In this document: positions 34,824-44,446 of the stretch, piece by piece
Position numbering within the stretch: the stretch's first letter is position 1
Layout of the letters: every line of letters begins with the position of its first letter
DNA from: Burkholderia sp. L27(2015)
GTDB lineage: Bacteria; Pseudomonadota; Gammaproteobacteria; Burkholderiales; Burkholderiaceae
Assembly (NCBI RefSeq): GCF_009765705.1
Contig: NZ_LMUX01000024.1
Location: 135,549-199,548, forward strand
Direction: 5' to 3'
DNA length: 64,000 bases
Notes under the pieces: generated by a model
What the model saw: the letters and a program-made list of their open reading frames with translations, nothing else
Databases searched by the model: none
Told to the model about the DNA's origin: nothing
Position numbers and translations under genes: made by a program

Positions 34824-34896
34824 CGTCCGACCACCTTTGTTGCGAAGTTCGCTGTGAAACTGACTATCGCGTTGGCCCATTCGACTTTACATTTCT

Positions 34897-36438
34897 ATGA
34901 ATATCCAAACACAAGCAAACGATTTGACGGAATTGACGATAGACGAGATCAATCGCCGCTTCGCAGCGAAAACCCTTACCGCAGAGCAACTGACACGGGT
35001 ACATCTCGCGCGCGTGGCGGCGCTCAATCCCTACTATAACGCCATCATCTTTGAGCATCACGGAGCACTTGAAGAAGCCCGAGCAATCGATGCGAGAAGG
35101 GATCGTGGAGAAAAACTCGGGCCGCTGGCGGGCATCCCCATCGTCGTCAAGGATACGATGGATATGGCGGGATATCCGAGCACGGGCGGATGGACACTTC
35201 TTTGCAGCAAGACCGGCGGAGTCGATTTAATGCCGGCAACCGACTCGCCCGTCGTGCGTCGAATGCGCGAAGCTGGGTGCGTGATCCTGGGCAAGACCAA
35301 CGTACCCATCTTAAGCGCAACCGGTACACATGCCAATAATAGTTGGGCTGGCCCGACGCTCAACGCGGTGGAACCTACGCTGATGCCGGGCGGTAGCAGT
35401 GCCGGCACCGCAGCGGCTGTGGCCACACAGATGGCCGTGGTCGGTCTGGCCGAAGAAACCGGCGGCTCGATTCAGAACCCTGCGGCGGCGCAAGCCCTGG
35501 TCGGGATCAAGCCCACCTTCGCACTTGTTGCCAACACGGGTGTCATGCCGTTAGCCGGCAGCACGCGCGACGTCGTTGGCCCCATCGCCCGGACCGTACG
35601 TGATGCAGCCTTGGTTCTGGATGTGCTGGCCGGCTATGACGCAGCGGATCCGAAAACGGTGGCGGCTGTCGGCAAGCGGCCCCGCGGCGGCTATACCAGC
35701 CTGCTCGATATACACGCGCTTCGTGGCAAGCGGCTGGGTCTATATGGTCCGGGATGGCGCAATCGTGCTCTATCAGAGCAAACGCAGCACCACTATGCTC
35801 GCGCGCAAGGCGAACTGGAAGACCGCGGTGCGATCTTGATCGCCGACCCCTTCGCCGATAGCGGCTTCGCGGACCTGGGCCACCCGGCAGCAGGTACAGA
35901 CCATTTCGACGCACGTGGGATGCAATGCCTACCGTACGACATGCAAAAGTATCTTGAACGCATGGGTCCCGACGCCGCCATCAAAACATGGTCTGAATTC
36001 ATCGCAGTCGCGTTAAAGGAAGATCCGTTCGGACCCGACGGCGTGCTGCCTTTTATGCATAGTCTCGACGGGTTCGCGACCGCTTTGGCGGATCCCACCA
36101 CGAATTCGACTGTAGCGGCGTTCTTCGAGTTACGCGAAAGCTATCTGGCGTGCTTCAACGGCGTGATGGAAAGATACAGTCTCGATGCCCTGGTGTTCCC
36201 GCAATTGCGCGACGAATTGCCAGCGCGCGACTCCTCCGATAGCCTTCACGAGACGACCGTATGCGAAATCAACATCGCAGGTCTTCCGGGGGTCACCGTG
36301 CCGGCCGGCTATTATGCGTCCGGCTGCCCGTTCGGTCTAATTCTGGTCGGACGACAATGGGACGAAGCGGGACTGCTCGCGATGGCATATGACTATGAAA
36401 GCGCAACGCGCCATCGTCGGGGGTATCCACACACCTAG
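34897..36438 (+). CDS. Amidase (amidase-signature family)
   Basis: 513 residues. The Ser-cisSer-Lys triad is visible: K85 in PIVVKDTMD, S167/S168 in PGGSSAGTAAA and nucleophile S191 in EETGGSIQNPA. Acts on a carboxamide to give acid and ammonia in the cytoplasm. It follows carrier and SDR on the plus strand and ends 5 bases from the convergent LysR gene. An AmiC/AmiR pair lies 2 kb away on the other strand, but with its own operon, so a link is only suggestive. Confidence 0.93.
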   Translation: MNIQTQANDLTELTIDEINRRFAAKTLTAEQLTRVHLARVAALNPYYNAIIFEHHGALEEARAIDARRDRGEKLGPLAGIPIVVKDTMDMAGYPSTGGWTLLCSKTGGVDLMPATDSPVVRRMREAGCVILGKTNVPILSATGTHANNSWAGPTLNAVEPTLMPGGSSAGTAAAVATQMAVVGLAEETGGSIQNPAAAQALVGIKPTFALVANTGVMPLAGSTRDVVGPIARTVRDAALVLDVLAGYDAADPKTVAAVGKRPRGGYTSLLDIHALRGKRLGLYGPGWRNRALSEQTQHHYARAQGELEDRGAILIADPFADSGFADLGHPAAGTDHFDARGMQCLPYDMQKYLERMGPDAAIKTWSEFIAVALKEDPFGPDGVLPFMHSLDGFATALADPTTNSTVAAFFELRESYLACFNGVMERYSLDALVFPQLRDELPARDSSDSLHETTVCEINIAGLPGVTVPAGYYASGCPFGLILVGRQWDEAGLLAMAYDYESATRHRRGYPHT

Positions 36439-36443
36439 ACCGA

Positions 36444-37406
36444 TCACGTGGCCTCGGAGGTCGCAAACATTGTCATGCGGGAACTGATCCAGCTCAATGC
36501 TTCGCCCGCGGCGACGCCCAACGGCCTGCCACGCTTGACGATAAGACACGCTTTCGCACCGGCGAGCAATGGATGCTCAATCGGTAGTGCGACCAGTTCT
36601 CCGGTCGACAGCTCGCGCAGCGAAGTATAGCCGCCAATGACCGTTGCGCCCTCTCCGCCCAAGGCAAATTCACGCAATACCGATAAGGAGTTGGTCACCA
36701 ATGCAGGCTTCAACTCGAAGTGCTCGGCGTAAGCGAGCAAGGACATGATCTGCCCTAGTCCGTTGCTGGTTGGCATGATCGCGAGCGAACACGCGAGCAT
36801 CTCCGCAACAGTCACGGAACTGCCGCGGCGTGCAAGAGGATGATCGGCACGCACCAGCAGCGTGACCGGCTGCGGGGAGCTGTTTTTGAAGACGATATCC
36901 GAGCGGATCTGCGGATTGAACGCGAGTCCGATATGTGCGGTGCTCGATGCCACCTTCTCGACGATGTCGCTGACCGGGAGGACATCGACCTTGACGCTGA
37001 TACCTGGATACGCAGCGCAAAATGGCGCGACGACCTGTCTCATCAAGTCCACCACATAGCCTTCGCTGGTGGCGATGTGAACGGCACCAACCTGGAGGCC
37101 GCGCAAGGCAGACAAGCGGTTCTCGAACTGTTCCTGATTGGCCTCGAAGCCGCGCCAAAACTCCAATAGATGCTGCGCCGCTTCTGTTGGCCGCAGTCCG
37201 CGCGCGTGTCGCTCGAAGAGCACCACATCGAGCTCTTCCTCGAGTAATTGGATCTGTCGGGTGATGACCGAAGGAGACGTATTCAAGCTATCCGAAGCGC
37301 GCCGGATCGAGCCATGTTGGCACACTTCAAAGAAGTAGCGTAACCGGCGCTGATTGAGTTCACGCATAGACAGTCCAGATTGAAATTGAGCCACGTTGCT
37401 TACCAA
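36444..37406 (-). CDS. LysR family transcriptional regulator
   Basis: 320 residues. Helix-turn-helix segment [20 protein letters not shown] then [20 protein letters not shown]; effector domain from about residue 100. Divergent from the PEP-mutase-family gene with a 78-base gap that holds two palindromes, and convergent with the amidase. It probably controls the lyase gene and itself. Confidence 0.9.
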   Translation of the reverse strand: MVSNVAQFQSGLSMRELNQRRLRYFFEVCQHGSIRRASDSLNTSPSVITRQIQLLEEELDVVLFERHARGLRPTEAAQHLLEFWRGFEANQEQFENRLSALRGLQVGAVHIATSEGYVVDLMRQVVAPFCAAYPGISVKVDVLPVSDIVEKVASSTAHIGLAFNPQIRSDIVFKNSSPQPVTLLVRADHPLARRGSSVTVAEMLACSLAIMPTSNGLGQIMSLLAYAEHFELKPALVTNSLSVLREFALGGEGATVIGGYTSLRELSTGELVALPIEHPLLAGAKACLIVKRGRPLGVAAGEALSWISSRMTMFATSEAT

Positions 37407-37454
37407 GCAACACAGGATGATGCACTTTGATCTTGTTGCCTCGCGATAGCGAGG
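37395..37454. promoter_or_regulatory. Two palindromes in the LysR/lyase divergent promoter
   Basis: GTTGCTT-ACC-AAGCAAC (37395-37411) overlaps the LysR start; CCTCGC-GATA-GCGAGG (37439-37454) lies closer to the lyase start. Both have perfect arms. Likely operator sites for the LysR protein, inferred from position. Confidence 0.5.
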
Positions 37455-37484
37455 TGACCATAGACGCTTCGCTAAGGGGGAAAA

Positions 37485-38360
37485 ATGAAGTACATGAATC
37501 TACGGGCGCAACTGCGCAAGCGGCTCGCCGAGAACAGGACGCTGGTTGCACCTGGCGTCTACGATGCTCTGTCCGCCATGCAGGTTGAGCTGGCCGGCTT
37601 CGAAACCGTCCATGCTGGCAGCTATTCATTCGCATCATCGCTTGGACTGCCTGACGTCGGCATCTTGAACATGACGGAACTGTGCAACAAGGTTCGCGAG
37701 ATCTCCGAGGCTGTGTCGATCCCCGTGATCGCAGATGCCGAGAATGGCTTTCATGGCCCCGCCGCCATCGCACGCGTGGTACGCGCCTTCGAACAAGCCG
37801 GTGCATGCGGGATTCATATCGAGGACCATCTCAGCGGCAAGCATACGTCGGAGCCTAAGCGCGTCGTACCCTTGGAACAGGCGGTTCAAAAAATACGCGC
37901 CGCAGTGGCCGGGCGTGAAGATCCCAATTTTCTCGTCATCGCCCGCACAGATATCGCGTCGGTAACGAATCGGGTCGCCGATGTGGCTGAGCGGATGCTG
38001 GCGTTTGCCCAAGCCGGTGCCGATGCAGTGATGCCTATCGGCTTGACGCTTGAGCAATTGGGTGAAATACGTCAACGCATTCCTGCACCTGTCGTGATCG
38101 TGAACACCAACGGAGATTCGCTTGAATCTGAACGCGCGGCTGGGGCTGATATCGTGATCTATCATAGCTTCTGCGTCGACGCGGCGACATTCGGGATTAA
38201 ACGGGCCTTGCAACGTTTCACGGAAACAAAAAATATTCGGTCCTTGGAAGGCAGCGTCTCTTCGCATCTGGAAATGGAGGTCTTACTTAATTACGCAGAG
38301 TACGATCGTCGCCGACAATGCCACGCTACGGACATCGCGCTGCCGACACTAATGAGCTAA
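37485..38360 (+). CDS. Isocitrate lyase/PEP mutase family protein
   Basis: 291 residues of the ICL/PEPM TIM barrel: [20 protein letters not shown] at the N-terminus, IADAENGF (metal region), [12 protein letters not shown] and VIARTD. The isocitrate lyase cysteine motif KKCGH is absent, which argues against isocitrate or methylisocitrate lyase. Oxaloacetate decarboxylase-like or other C-C lyase activity on a 2-oxo or malate-type acid is more likely. Divergent from a LysR gene. Confidence 0.87.
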   Translation: MKYMNLRAQLRKRLAENRTLVAPGVYDALSAMQVELAGFETVHAGSYSFASSLGLPDVGILNMTELCNKVREISEAVSIPVIADAENGFHGPAAIARVVRAFEQAGACGIHIEDHLSGKHTSEPKRVVPLEQAVQKIRAAVAGREDPNFLVIARTDIASVTNRVADVAERMLAFAQAGADAVMPIGLTLEQLGEIRQRIPAPVVIVNTNGDSLESERAAGADIVIYHSFCVDAATFGIKRALQRFTETKNIRSLEGSVSSHLEMEVLLNYAEYDRRRQCHATDIALPTLMS

Positions 38361-38460
38361 CCGTCACACAGTGACCAATGCAAAGGCAGGATTCACGCTG
38401 CCATCTGGCTACACTTTCCGCGGCAAGAGTAGTCCTGGTAGGTAAATAGCACGTGGAAAA

Positions 38461-38486
38461 GCGAGTCGATCCGCGGGCAGACTCGC
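38461..38486. terminator. Bidirectional terminator-like hairpin
   Basis: GCGAGTC (38461-38467) pairs with GACTCGC (38480-38486). On the minus strand it is followed by TTTTCC two bases after the AmiR-like stop region; on the plus strand by GATTATTTA. It lies between the convergent lyase and AmiR-like genes and could end both transcripts. Confidence 0.6.
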
Positions 38487-38488
38487 GA

Positions 38489-39076
38489 TTATTTACTTTG
38501 GCCAGTCCGCTTCGTTTCGGCCAGTTCTATGCTCATTTGCTCGAGGCTCAACTGCCGGCTCATGGCAAGCGTTCGTAGCGAGACGTAGGCTTCGTCTTCG
38601 TTGAGACCGAGATCTTTCATCAGAATCAACAAAGCCGAAAACACAAACTTGCGCGCTGCGAGTCGGGCTTCCAGTTGTCGAACCCTATCGTTCAGAGTTT
38701 GGCTCTGGCGGTAGGTCCTTAGCGAAAGTATGCAGGCTGATAGCACACCTTCATACTTGACCGGCTTACGGATGTACCCGGAAGGCTCCTGGTTGATTAC
38801 CCATTGCAAACGGGAAGGTGTCTCGGTGCCAAGCACAGCGATGCGCGGCAAATCCGGCCATTGCGGTTGCGAACTATGATGAACCGCAGAGGTATGGTCG
38901 CTGTCGAACATCAAAATGTCGAACGCTGCAAGCGCACGAAAATCAGGAAAATCCTGGAGGAAAATGCCCTCGATACCCAATCTGCGAAATTGCTGCTCAA
39001 GATTGGTCTGATCTTTACTCTCACAGTAAAGCACGCCGATTCGAATTCCTCGCAGCGACAGCGTCGGCTTTTTCAA
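38489..39076 (-). CDS. amiR: AmiR-like ANTAR-domain antitermination regulator
   Basis: 195 residues from TTG at 39076, 1 base after the AmiC-like stop, with GGGAG upstream; translation is probably coupled. Residues about 10-125 form a pseudo-receiver domain (IRIGVLYCESKDQ...), residues 130-150 a coiled coil, and the C-terminus the three-helix ANTAR domain (FVFSALLILMKDLGLNEDEA then YVSLRTLAMSRQLSLEQMS). ANTAR proteins bind paired hexaloop hairpins in nascent RNA and prevent termination. A matching leader lies at the head of the same operon. Distal location means a positive-feedback loop. Confidence 0.92.
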   Translation of the reverse strand: MKKPTLSLRGIRIGVLYCESKDQTNLEQQFRRLGIEGIFLQDFPDFRALAAFDILMFDSDHTSAVHHSSQPQWPDLPRIAVLGTETPSRLQWVINQEPSGYIRKPVKYEGVLSACILSLRTYRQSQTLNDRVRQLEARLAARKFVFSALLILMKDLGLNEDEAYVSLRTLAMSRQLSLEQMSIELAETKRTGQSK

Positions 39077-39077
39077 G

Positions 39078-40280
39078 CTATTCTCCCGAGGCCATGTGCC
39101 TGGCGGGCGGCGTCATCCCTGTGTTGCCGCCAACCTCGGAAAGATCCACCCAGGTCAAGTAAGGATCAGGTTTGATCGGCTCCGGTGCCGACCAGAATAT
39201 CTCGAACTGACCATCCGGACGGCATCGCCCAAGCCTGGGCGTCAAGTAGCTGTGGTTGTTGTCGACGTCGATACGCACCTTCCCTTGCGGCGCCGCTACC
39301 GTCTCCCCATAAGCCGCGGTGCGCACCGAAGAAGGTTCGTCGGAGCCGCATGCATCAATGGCGCGAGTCAGAAACACGCCGATCAGATAAGCCGCCTCAG
39401 TATCCACTGACGGAGAACTTGCAACGCCGAACCTGCTGCGATATTGACGTAGGAAAAGGCGATTCTCCGGGTTATCGATGGACTGAAAGTAGACCGAAGA
39501 GACCAGATATCCTTCCACTGCATCCGCGCCTACGAGTTGTACTTCCGGCTCGCATAAGGTAAGGCTCAATTTCGCCACATCGCCAGAGCCGAGAAAAGCG
39601 TGGGAACGGGATGCCTCTTTCCAGGCGGCATAGAAACAATATGCAGATTCACCGACCAATGTATTAAGTACGATAGCCGGTCGTTTTTCGATGATGTCTG
39701 CGATGATCGCGCCGACATCGCGCTCCCCGATCGGCAATAGCTGCGCGCCAACCACCGAGCCGCCCTTATCCTGGATCACTTCACTGGCAATTCTATGTAT
39801 TTCCCATGACCATACATAGTTGGAGCCGACGTTATAGATATTGGCGTCGTGATGGCTGACAACGTGATTGATGAGCGGTATGACGTGCTGGTTCGGCGCG
39901 GCGCCAAGATAGATGACATTTGCGCTGCTTTCGAATCCTTCGTAACGTGGCGAATGCCACAAAAGTGCATTGGCGCCCTCTATGAGAGGCAGGATCCGCT
40001 TCCTGGATGCCGAGGTGTAACAGCCAATCACATGCCGAAGACCGAGTGTGTGCAGCATTTCACTGCACATCGAATAATACTGATCCAAATCGCCACCCGG
40101 GTCGCGAATAATCGGCTCGATGACGAAGTCCAGCGCTTCATTTGCATTGGTCTGTTCAATCGCCAGTAACACCCCATTCAACATCTCGCGACCAATAGCA
40201 CCATAAGTGCCTGTCAGCGAATACAGTACGCCCACCGAAATCACAGTCTTTTTCAGCACCGAATTTTTATGCTTGGTCAT
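39078..40280 (-). CDS. amiC: AmiC-like ligand-sensing protein
   Basis: 400 residues from ATG at 40280; a GTG at 40286 is better spaced from the AGGAG and is an equal candidate. The type I periplasmic-binding fold is recognisable (ISVGVLYSLTGTYGAIGREM, then LRHVIGCYTSASRKRILPLIE and GSNYVWSWEIHRIASEV), but no signal peptide precedes it. AmiC is likewise cytoplasmic; it sequesters AmiR until an amide ligand binds. The overlap-type linkage to the ANTAR gene supports this role. The ligand need not be a short amide; the operon's importer suggests a peptide-like or other larger compound. Confidence 0.88.
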   Translation of the reverse strand: MTKHKNSVLKKTVISVGVLYSLTGTYGAIGREMLNGVLLAIEQTNANEALDFVIEPIIRDPGGDLDQYYSMCSEMLHTLGLRHVIGCYTSASRKRILPLIEGANALLWHSPRYEGFESSANVIYLGAAPNQHVIPLINHVVSHHDANIYNVGSNYVWSWEIHRIASEVIQDKGGSVVGAQLLPIGERDVGAIIADIIEKRPAIVLNTLVGESAYCFYAAWKEASRSHAFLGSGDVAKLSLTLCEPEVQLVGADAVEGYLVSSVYFQSIDNPENRLFLRQYRSRFGVASSPSVDTEAAYLIGVFLTRAIDACGSDEPSSVRTAAYGETVAAPQGKVRIDVDNNHSYLTPRLGRCRPDGQFEIFWSAPEPIKPDPYLTWVDLSEVGGNTGMTPPARHMASGE

Positions 40281-40416
40281 ACTCACACGCAACTCCTGTA
40301 TCGCAACCCGGCACCTTCTGCCATCGCGAAAATTGACTGAGCGCAGCACAGCCATCGTTGGATCAAGACCTTGGATGTCGCAGGCGACACGTCTGCGACT
40401 AATGGAACGTCTAAGT

Positions 40417-41466
40417 CTATTCGTTCAAATGACATGCCGAGAAATGCCCCGGTGATACTTCTTTCAGTGGCGGTTGATTCTGCCCACAAAGCGGCACGGC
40501 ATGCGGGCAACGCGGATGAAAATGACAACCTGGCGGCGGCGCCAGAGGCGACGGAATCTCCCCACGGATAGCTGCGTAACTTTTTTGGACCAGGGCGATA
40601 CTCGGTGCTTCCGCCAGCAGAGCCTGCGTATAAGGATGATTCGGATTGGCGAATAACTCGTCCGTGGATGCCGATTCGATTACCCGCCCCAGATACATCA
40701 CGATTACGCGGTCGCTGATATGTTTGACCACCCCCAAATCGTGGCTGATAAACAGATAGGTCAACGCCAATTCGTCACGCAGGCGCATGAATAGGTTCAA
40801 GACCTGCGCCTGTATCGACACGTCCAGCGCCGCCACCGATTCGTCGCACACAATAAATTTCGGGCGTACAGCCAGTGCCCGTGCAATTCCGATACGAGCG
40901 CGTTGACCTCCTGAAAACTGGTGAGGAAAGCGCCGGTATGTGCCGGGATCGATACCCACACGCGTCAGAGTTTGCTGCACGTAATCTTTTTGCTCATCTC
41001 TCGACACGAGCTTATGGACGACAGGAGCTTCACCGACGAGATCCAAAACCCTTAGCCGCGGATTGAGAGATGCGTACGGATCCTGAAAAATCATTTGTAT
41101 TTCCAACCGAGCGCTGGCGCTGATGCCCGCAGCGCGTCCATAGTCGCGCCCCCTCCAGGTCCGCTCGCCGCCACTAGGCGAGTCAAGCCCGACAACGATT
41201 CTGCCTAGCGTTGACTTTCCGCAGCCTGATTCACCTACCAACCCGACCACCTCGCCCGAACGTATCTGCAAACTCACCGAATCGAGCGCATGGACCACTT
41301 CTGAGCGTGACTTTACACCCAGCAGGCCGGCCACTTTGACGGCAATATCGCGACGCTTGATAAACCTCTTCGAGATATTTTTTAGCTCGAGCAAAGCGGG
41401 TTCGCTCTGAGAGGAAGAACTTGCAAGCACGATGTGGTCGCTCGCATAAGAAAGCGTATCGTTCAT
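40417..41466 (-). CDS. ABC transporter ATP-binding protein (OppF/DppF type)
   Basis: 349 residues. Walker A GESGCGKST, signature FSGGQRARIGIARAL, Walker B FIVCDES, and the oligopeptide-transporter C-terminal cysteine region (PPPGCHFHPRCPHAVPLC). The Q-loop reads QMIFQDPYASLNPRL. Start overlaps the stop of the partner ATPase (ATGA). It powers import through the two permeases upstream. Confidence 0.94.
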   Translation of the reverse strand: MNDTLSYASDHIVLASSSSQSEPALLELKNISKRFIKRRDIAVKVAGLLGVKSRSEVVHALDSVSLQIRSGEVVGLVGESGCGKSTLGRIVVGLDSPSGGERTWRGRDYGRAAGISASARLEIQMIFQDPYASLNPRLRVLDLVGEAPVVHKLVSRDEQKDYVQQTLTRVGIDPGTYRRFPHQFSGGQRARIGIARALAVRPKFIVCDESVAALDVSIQAQVLNLFMRLRDELALTYLFISHDLGVVKHISDRVIVMYLGRVIESASTDELFANPNHPYTQALLAEAPSIALVQKSYAAIRGEIPSPLAPPPGCHFHPRCPHAVPLCGQNQPPLKEVSPGHFSACHLNE

Positions 41467-42464
41467 GCGAAAACCTCCTCATCTTGCGTCAGTGGATGAA
41501 AGCAGCGAACACTACCCTTGTCGCGACGCGATTCAAGAGCCGGAGTGGTCTCGCATTGCGCCGTCGCGAATTCGCAGCGATCGCGGAATGCACATCCGCC
41601 GGGAAGATTGACCAATGAGGGCGTCATGCCAGGGATCTGTTTCAGGGGCACTCCGCGGATATTCGCGGACGGTGTGGATCTGATCAGCCCTTGCGTATAA
41701 GGATGGCCGGGCAACTCCAGAATTTGTCGTGTTGATCCCGATTCGACAATTTTGCCTGCATACATCACGCTGACTCGGTCTGCCAGCTCGGAGACAACCG
41801 ACAAATCGTGGGTAATCCAGATCAGCGCAGTTCCTGAATCCCGACAGATTTTCTGCATTTGGAACAGAATTTGGCCTTGTATCGTCACGTCCAGCGCGGT
41901 GGTCGGCTCATCCGCAATAATCACGTCGGGCTTATTAAGAAGCGCGATGGCTATCACCACACGCTGCCGCATGCCACCTGAAAACTGGTGAGGATAGGCG
42001 GCCATGCGCTGCTCTGCGGCAGGAATACCGACGCTCTGGAGCGCCTCCACCGCGCGGCGGTAAGCTTCCTTTTTACTGACACGGTTGTGCGCCCGCACCG
42101 TTTCCATCATTTGGGTGCCGATCTTCAATACCGGATTCAAGGTCATCATGGGATCCTGAAAAATCATTGCAATGCGATTCCCCCGAATGCTGCGCATTTG
42201 CAAATCGTCAAGCTGGCGAAGATCGACGGACTTCCCATCGGCGCCGGTCAATTCGATTTTCCCGCCCACCACTCTCCCCGGCCGTTCCACCAGACCGAGG
42301 ATAGAAAACCCGGTCATCGACTTTCCCGAACCCGACTCACCTACCAGACCGAGTATTTCACCCGGCTCGACGAACAACGATACGTCGTTGACAGCGCGTG
42401 CGATCCCGGCCCGCGTGACAAATTCGGTTTGCAGATGGGAGACCGCTAAAGCTACTTTTTTCAT
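41463..42464 (-). CDS. ABC transporter ATP-binding protein (OppD/DppD type)
   Basis: 333 residues. Walker A GESGSGKSM (serine-methionine instead of serine-threonine, frequent in OppD), Q-loop MIFQDPMMTLNPV, signature FSGGMRQRVVIAIAL, Walker B VIIADEPTTALDV, and C-terminal GGCAFRDRCEFA. It forms a heterodimeric ATPase with the following gene product. Confidence 0.94.
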   Translation of the reverse strand: MKKVALAVSHLQTEFVTRAGIARAVNDVSLFVEPGEILGLVGESGSGKSMTGFSILGLVERPGRVVGGKIELTGADGKSVDLRQLDDLQMRSIRGNRIAMIFQDPMMTLNPVLKIGTQMMETVRAHNRVSKKEAYRRAVEALQSVGIPAAEQRMAAYPHQFSGGMRQRVVIAIALLNKPDVIIADEPTTALDVTIQGQILFQMQKICRDSGTALIWITHDLSVVSELADRVSVMYAGKIVESGSTRQILELPGHPYTQGLIRSTPSANIRGVPLKQIPGMTPSLVNLPGGCAFRDRCEFATAQCETTPALESRRDKGSVRCFHPLTQDEEVFA

Positions 42465-42486
42465 GATAGCGCTCTGTTGATAGTCT

Positions 42487-43401
42487 TCACTGCAACTTCA
42501 GGCGAGGATTCAAAATGTCCTTGAGCTGGTCAGCCACCAGGTTCAGCGACACAATGGCGATCACCAGTGCTACACCGGGAAACAACGATATCCAGTAATC
42601 CCCTGACAACATATATTGCTGCCCATTCGCGATCAGCGATCCCAGTGACGGCTCAGTCACTGGCACGCCCAAGCCAAGGAAAGACAGCGTCGCTTCCAAC
42701 GTAATAGCGGATGCCACCTGGAGCGCCGCAATGACAATCAGCGGAGACAGGCAATTGGGTAGCAGATGTTTAAACATCTTTCTGGTAGGCGACAAGCCGA
42801 GACAAGCGGCCGCTTCCATATACTGTTTCCGACATTCGACCAACGCCGAGCTGCGGGTCGTGCGGGCGTAATACGCCCACTGCACGGCCACTAGAGCGAT
42901 AACGATATTACCGATTCCCGGCCTGAGGAAAGCGAGCAAAATGAGTGCGAGCAACACGGGCGGGAACGAGAGCTGAATATCCGCGATCCGCATGATGAGC
43001 GCATCGATCCGCCCACCAACGGAGCCGGCGATCAACCCCAGCACGCCGCCAAATATCAGCGCCACTACCGTACTGAGTACCCCTACTCCCATGCTTATTC
43101 TCAAGCCGTACAAGATCGCCGAGAGAATATCCCTACCCTGTTGGTCGGATCCAAGCAGGAAAATCACACCGGTCTCAGACCTGCCTCCCGGCGCAATCCT
43201 TGCATCGAGCAAATCCAAAGTGGCCAGATCGTAAGGATTCTGCGGCGCAAGCCAAACCGCGAATAGGGCTGCTAACACCACCGCCACCAGCATGATCAAG
43301 GCGATGGTTGCAATCTTGCTGCGCATGTACTCATCGATCAGGCGGCGCAGTTCCGAGGGCTCGACTTTCAAATCAGCTCTTTGTTTATATGCAGCAAGCA
43401 T
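42487..43401 (-). CDS. ABC transporter permease (DppC/OppC type)
   Basis: 304 residues, about six membrane helices. The N-terminal helix is followed by a periplasmic stretch with LLGSDQQGRDILSAILYG, a DppC hallmark, and the cytoplasmic EAA loop (EAAACLGLSPTRKMFKHLLPN). Encoded 3 bases downstream of the other permease. Confidence 0.94.
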   Translation of the reverse strand: MLAAYKQRADLKVEPSELRRLIDEYMRSKIATIALIMLVAVVLAALFAVWLAPQNPYDLATLDLLDARIAPGGRSETGVIFLLGSDQQGRDILSAILYGLRISMGVGVLSTVVALIFGGVLGLIAGSVGGRIDALIMRIADIQLSFPPVLLALILLAFLRPGIGNIVIALVAVQWAYYARTTRSSALVECRKQYMEAAACLGLSPTRKMFKHLLPNCLSPLIVIAALQVASAITLEATLSFLGLGVPVTEPSLGSLIANGQQYMLSGDYWISLFPGVALVIAIVSLNLVADQLKDILNPRLKLQ

Positions 43402-43404
43402 GTC

Positions 43405-44382
43405 CTAACCTCCGGTGTCAGATATGTCGATCCTTGGATCGAGCACGCTATATAAAATGTCGACAACAAGGTTGGCCAGGATAAAAATCGTCACGACGAT
43501 CATCAGGTAACCCAGAATCACCGGACGATCGAGCACCTGAATGGAGTCGATAATCAACTTACCCATGCCTGGCCATGAAAAGATCGATTCCGTCACGATT
43601 GCGAAGGCAATGATCGAACCGAATTGCAATGCAATCACGGTGACCACCGGGATCAAGATATTTTTCAACACGTGTACACACACGATCCTCGTCCCGGACA
43701 ACCCTTTGGCACGGGCAAACCGAACGTAGTCTTGCAGCAGCGCCTCCTGCGTACCCGCGCGTGTTAGCCGGATCACCATAGCAATATTGACGAGCGCCAA
43801 GGTGATCGCGGGCATGACCAAGTGGCGCAAGCCATCGAGCGTGAGGAAGCTCACCCTCAAACCCAGCAGATCGACGGTCTGCCCGCGCCCAGCGGAGGGC
43901 AACCAACCCAGCTTCACCGCGAACAGCATGATGAACATCAAGCCGACCCAAAAAGTAGGGAATGAAAAACCCAGCACCGACCCCACCATGATGGTTTTTC
44001 CCACTAGCGAGTTTGGCTTCAGCCCTGCCCACAGTCCAAGAGGGATACCCAATATGATCGAGAGCAGGATCGCGAAAATTGCGAGCTCCATGGTTGCCGG
44101 CATACGTTCGAAAATCAGTTGCCCGACCGGGGCGCCTTGCGCGAACGAGGTGCCCATATTTCCGTGCAAAAAATTCCACAGGAAATGCAGGTATTGTTGC
44201 CACAGTGGCTTATCCAGCCCAAGTTGGGCGATGGTTCTGATTTTGTCTTGTTGATCCGCCTCTGGGTTGATCAATAGATCGACCGGATTGCCAATCGCAA
44301 AAACACCGCAAAAGACCAGTAGCGACATGATAAAAAGCACACTGACACTTTGTATCAGTCGCCGAATGATGAAAGTCAGCAT
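43405..44382 (-). CDS. ABC transporter permease (DppB/OppB type)
   Basis: 325 residues from the ATG at 44382 (MLTFIIRRLIQSVSVLFIMS), the standard DppB N-terminus; a longer frame to 44427 is unlikely. Contains GLDKPLWQQYLHFLWNFLHG and an EAA-like loop (DYVRFARAKGLSGTRIVCVH). Forms the membrane channel with the DppC-type protein. Confidence 0.94.
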   Translation of the reverse strand: MLTFIIRRLIQSVSVLFIMSLLVFCGVFAIGNPVDLLINPEADQQDKIRTIAQLGLDKPLWQQYLHFLWNFLHGNMGTSFAQGAPVGQLIFERMPATMELAIFAILLSIILGIPLGLWAGLKPNSLVGKTIMVGSVLGFSFPTFWVGLMFIMLFAVKLGWLPSAGRGQTVDLLGLRVSFLTLDGLRHLVMPAITLALVNIAMVIRLTRAGTQEALLQDYVRFARAKGLSGTRIVCVHVLKNILIPVVTVIALQFGSIIAFAIVTESIFSWPGMGKLIIDSIQVLDRPVILGYLMIVVTIFILANLVVDILYSVLDPRIDISDTGG

Positions 44383-44446
44383 TGTTTTCTCTTTTTGCCC
44401 GTAGCGATCGACAAACCACAGAAGCAACGGTCAGAAGCCACAGATC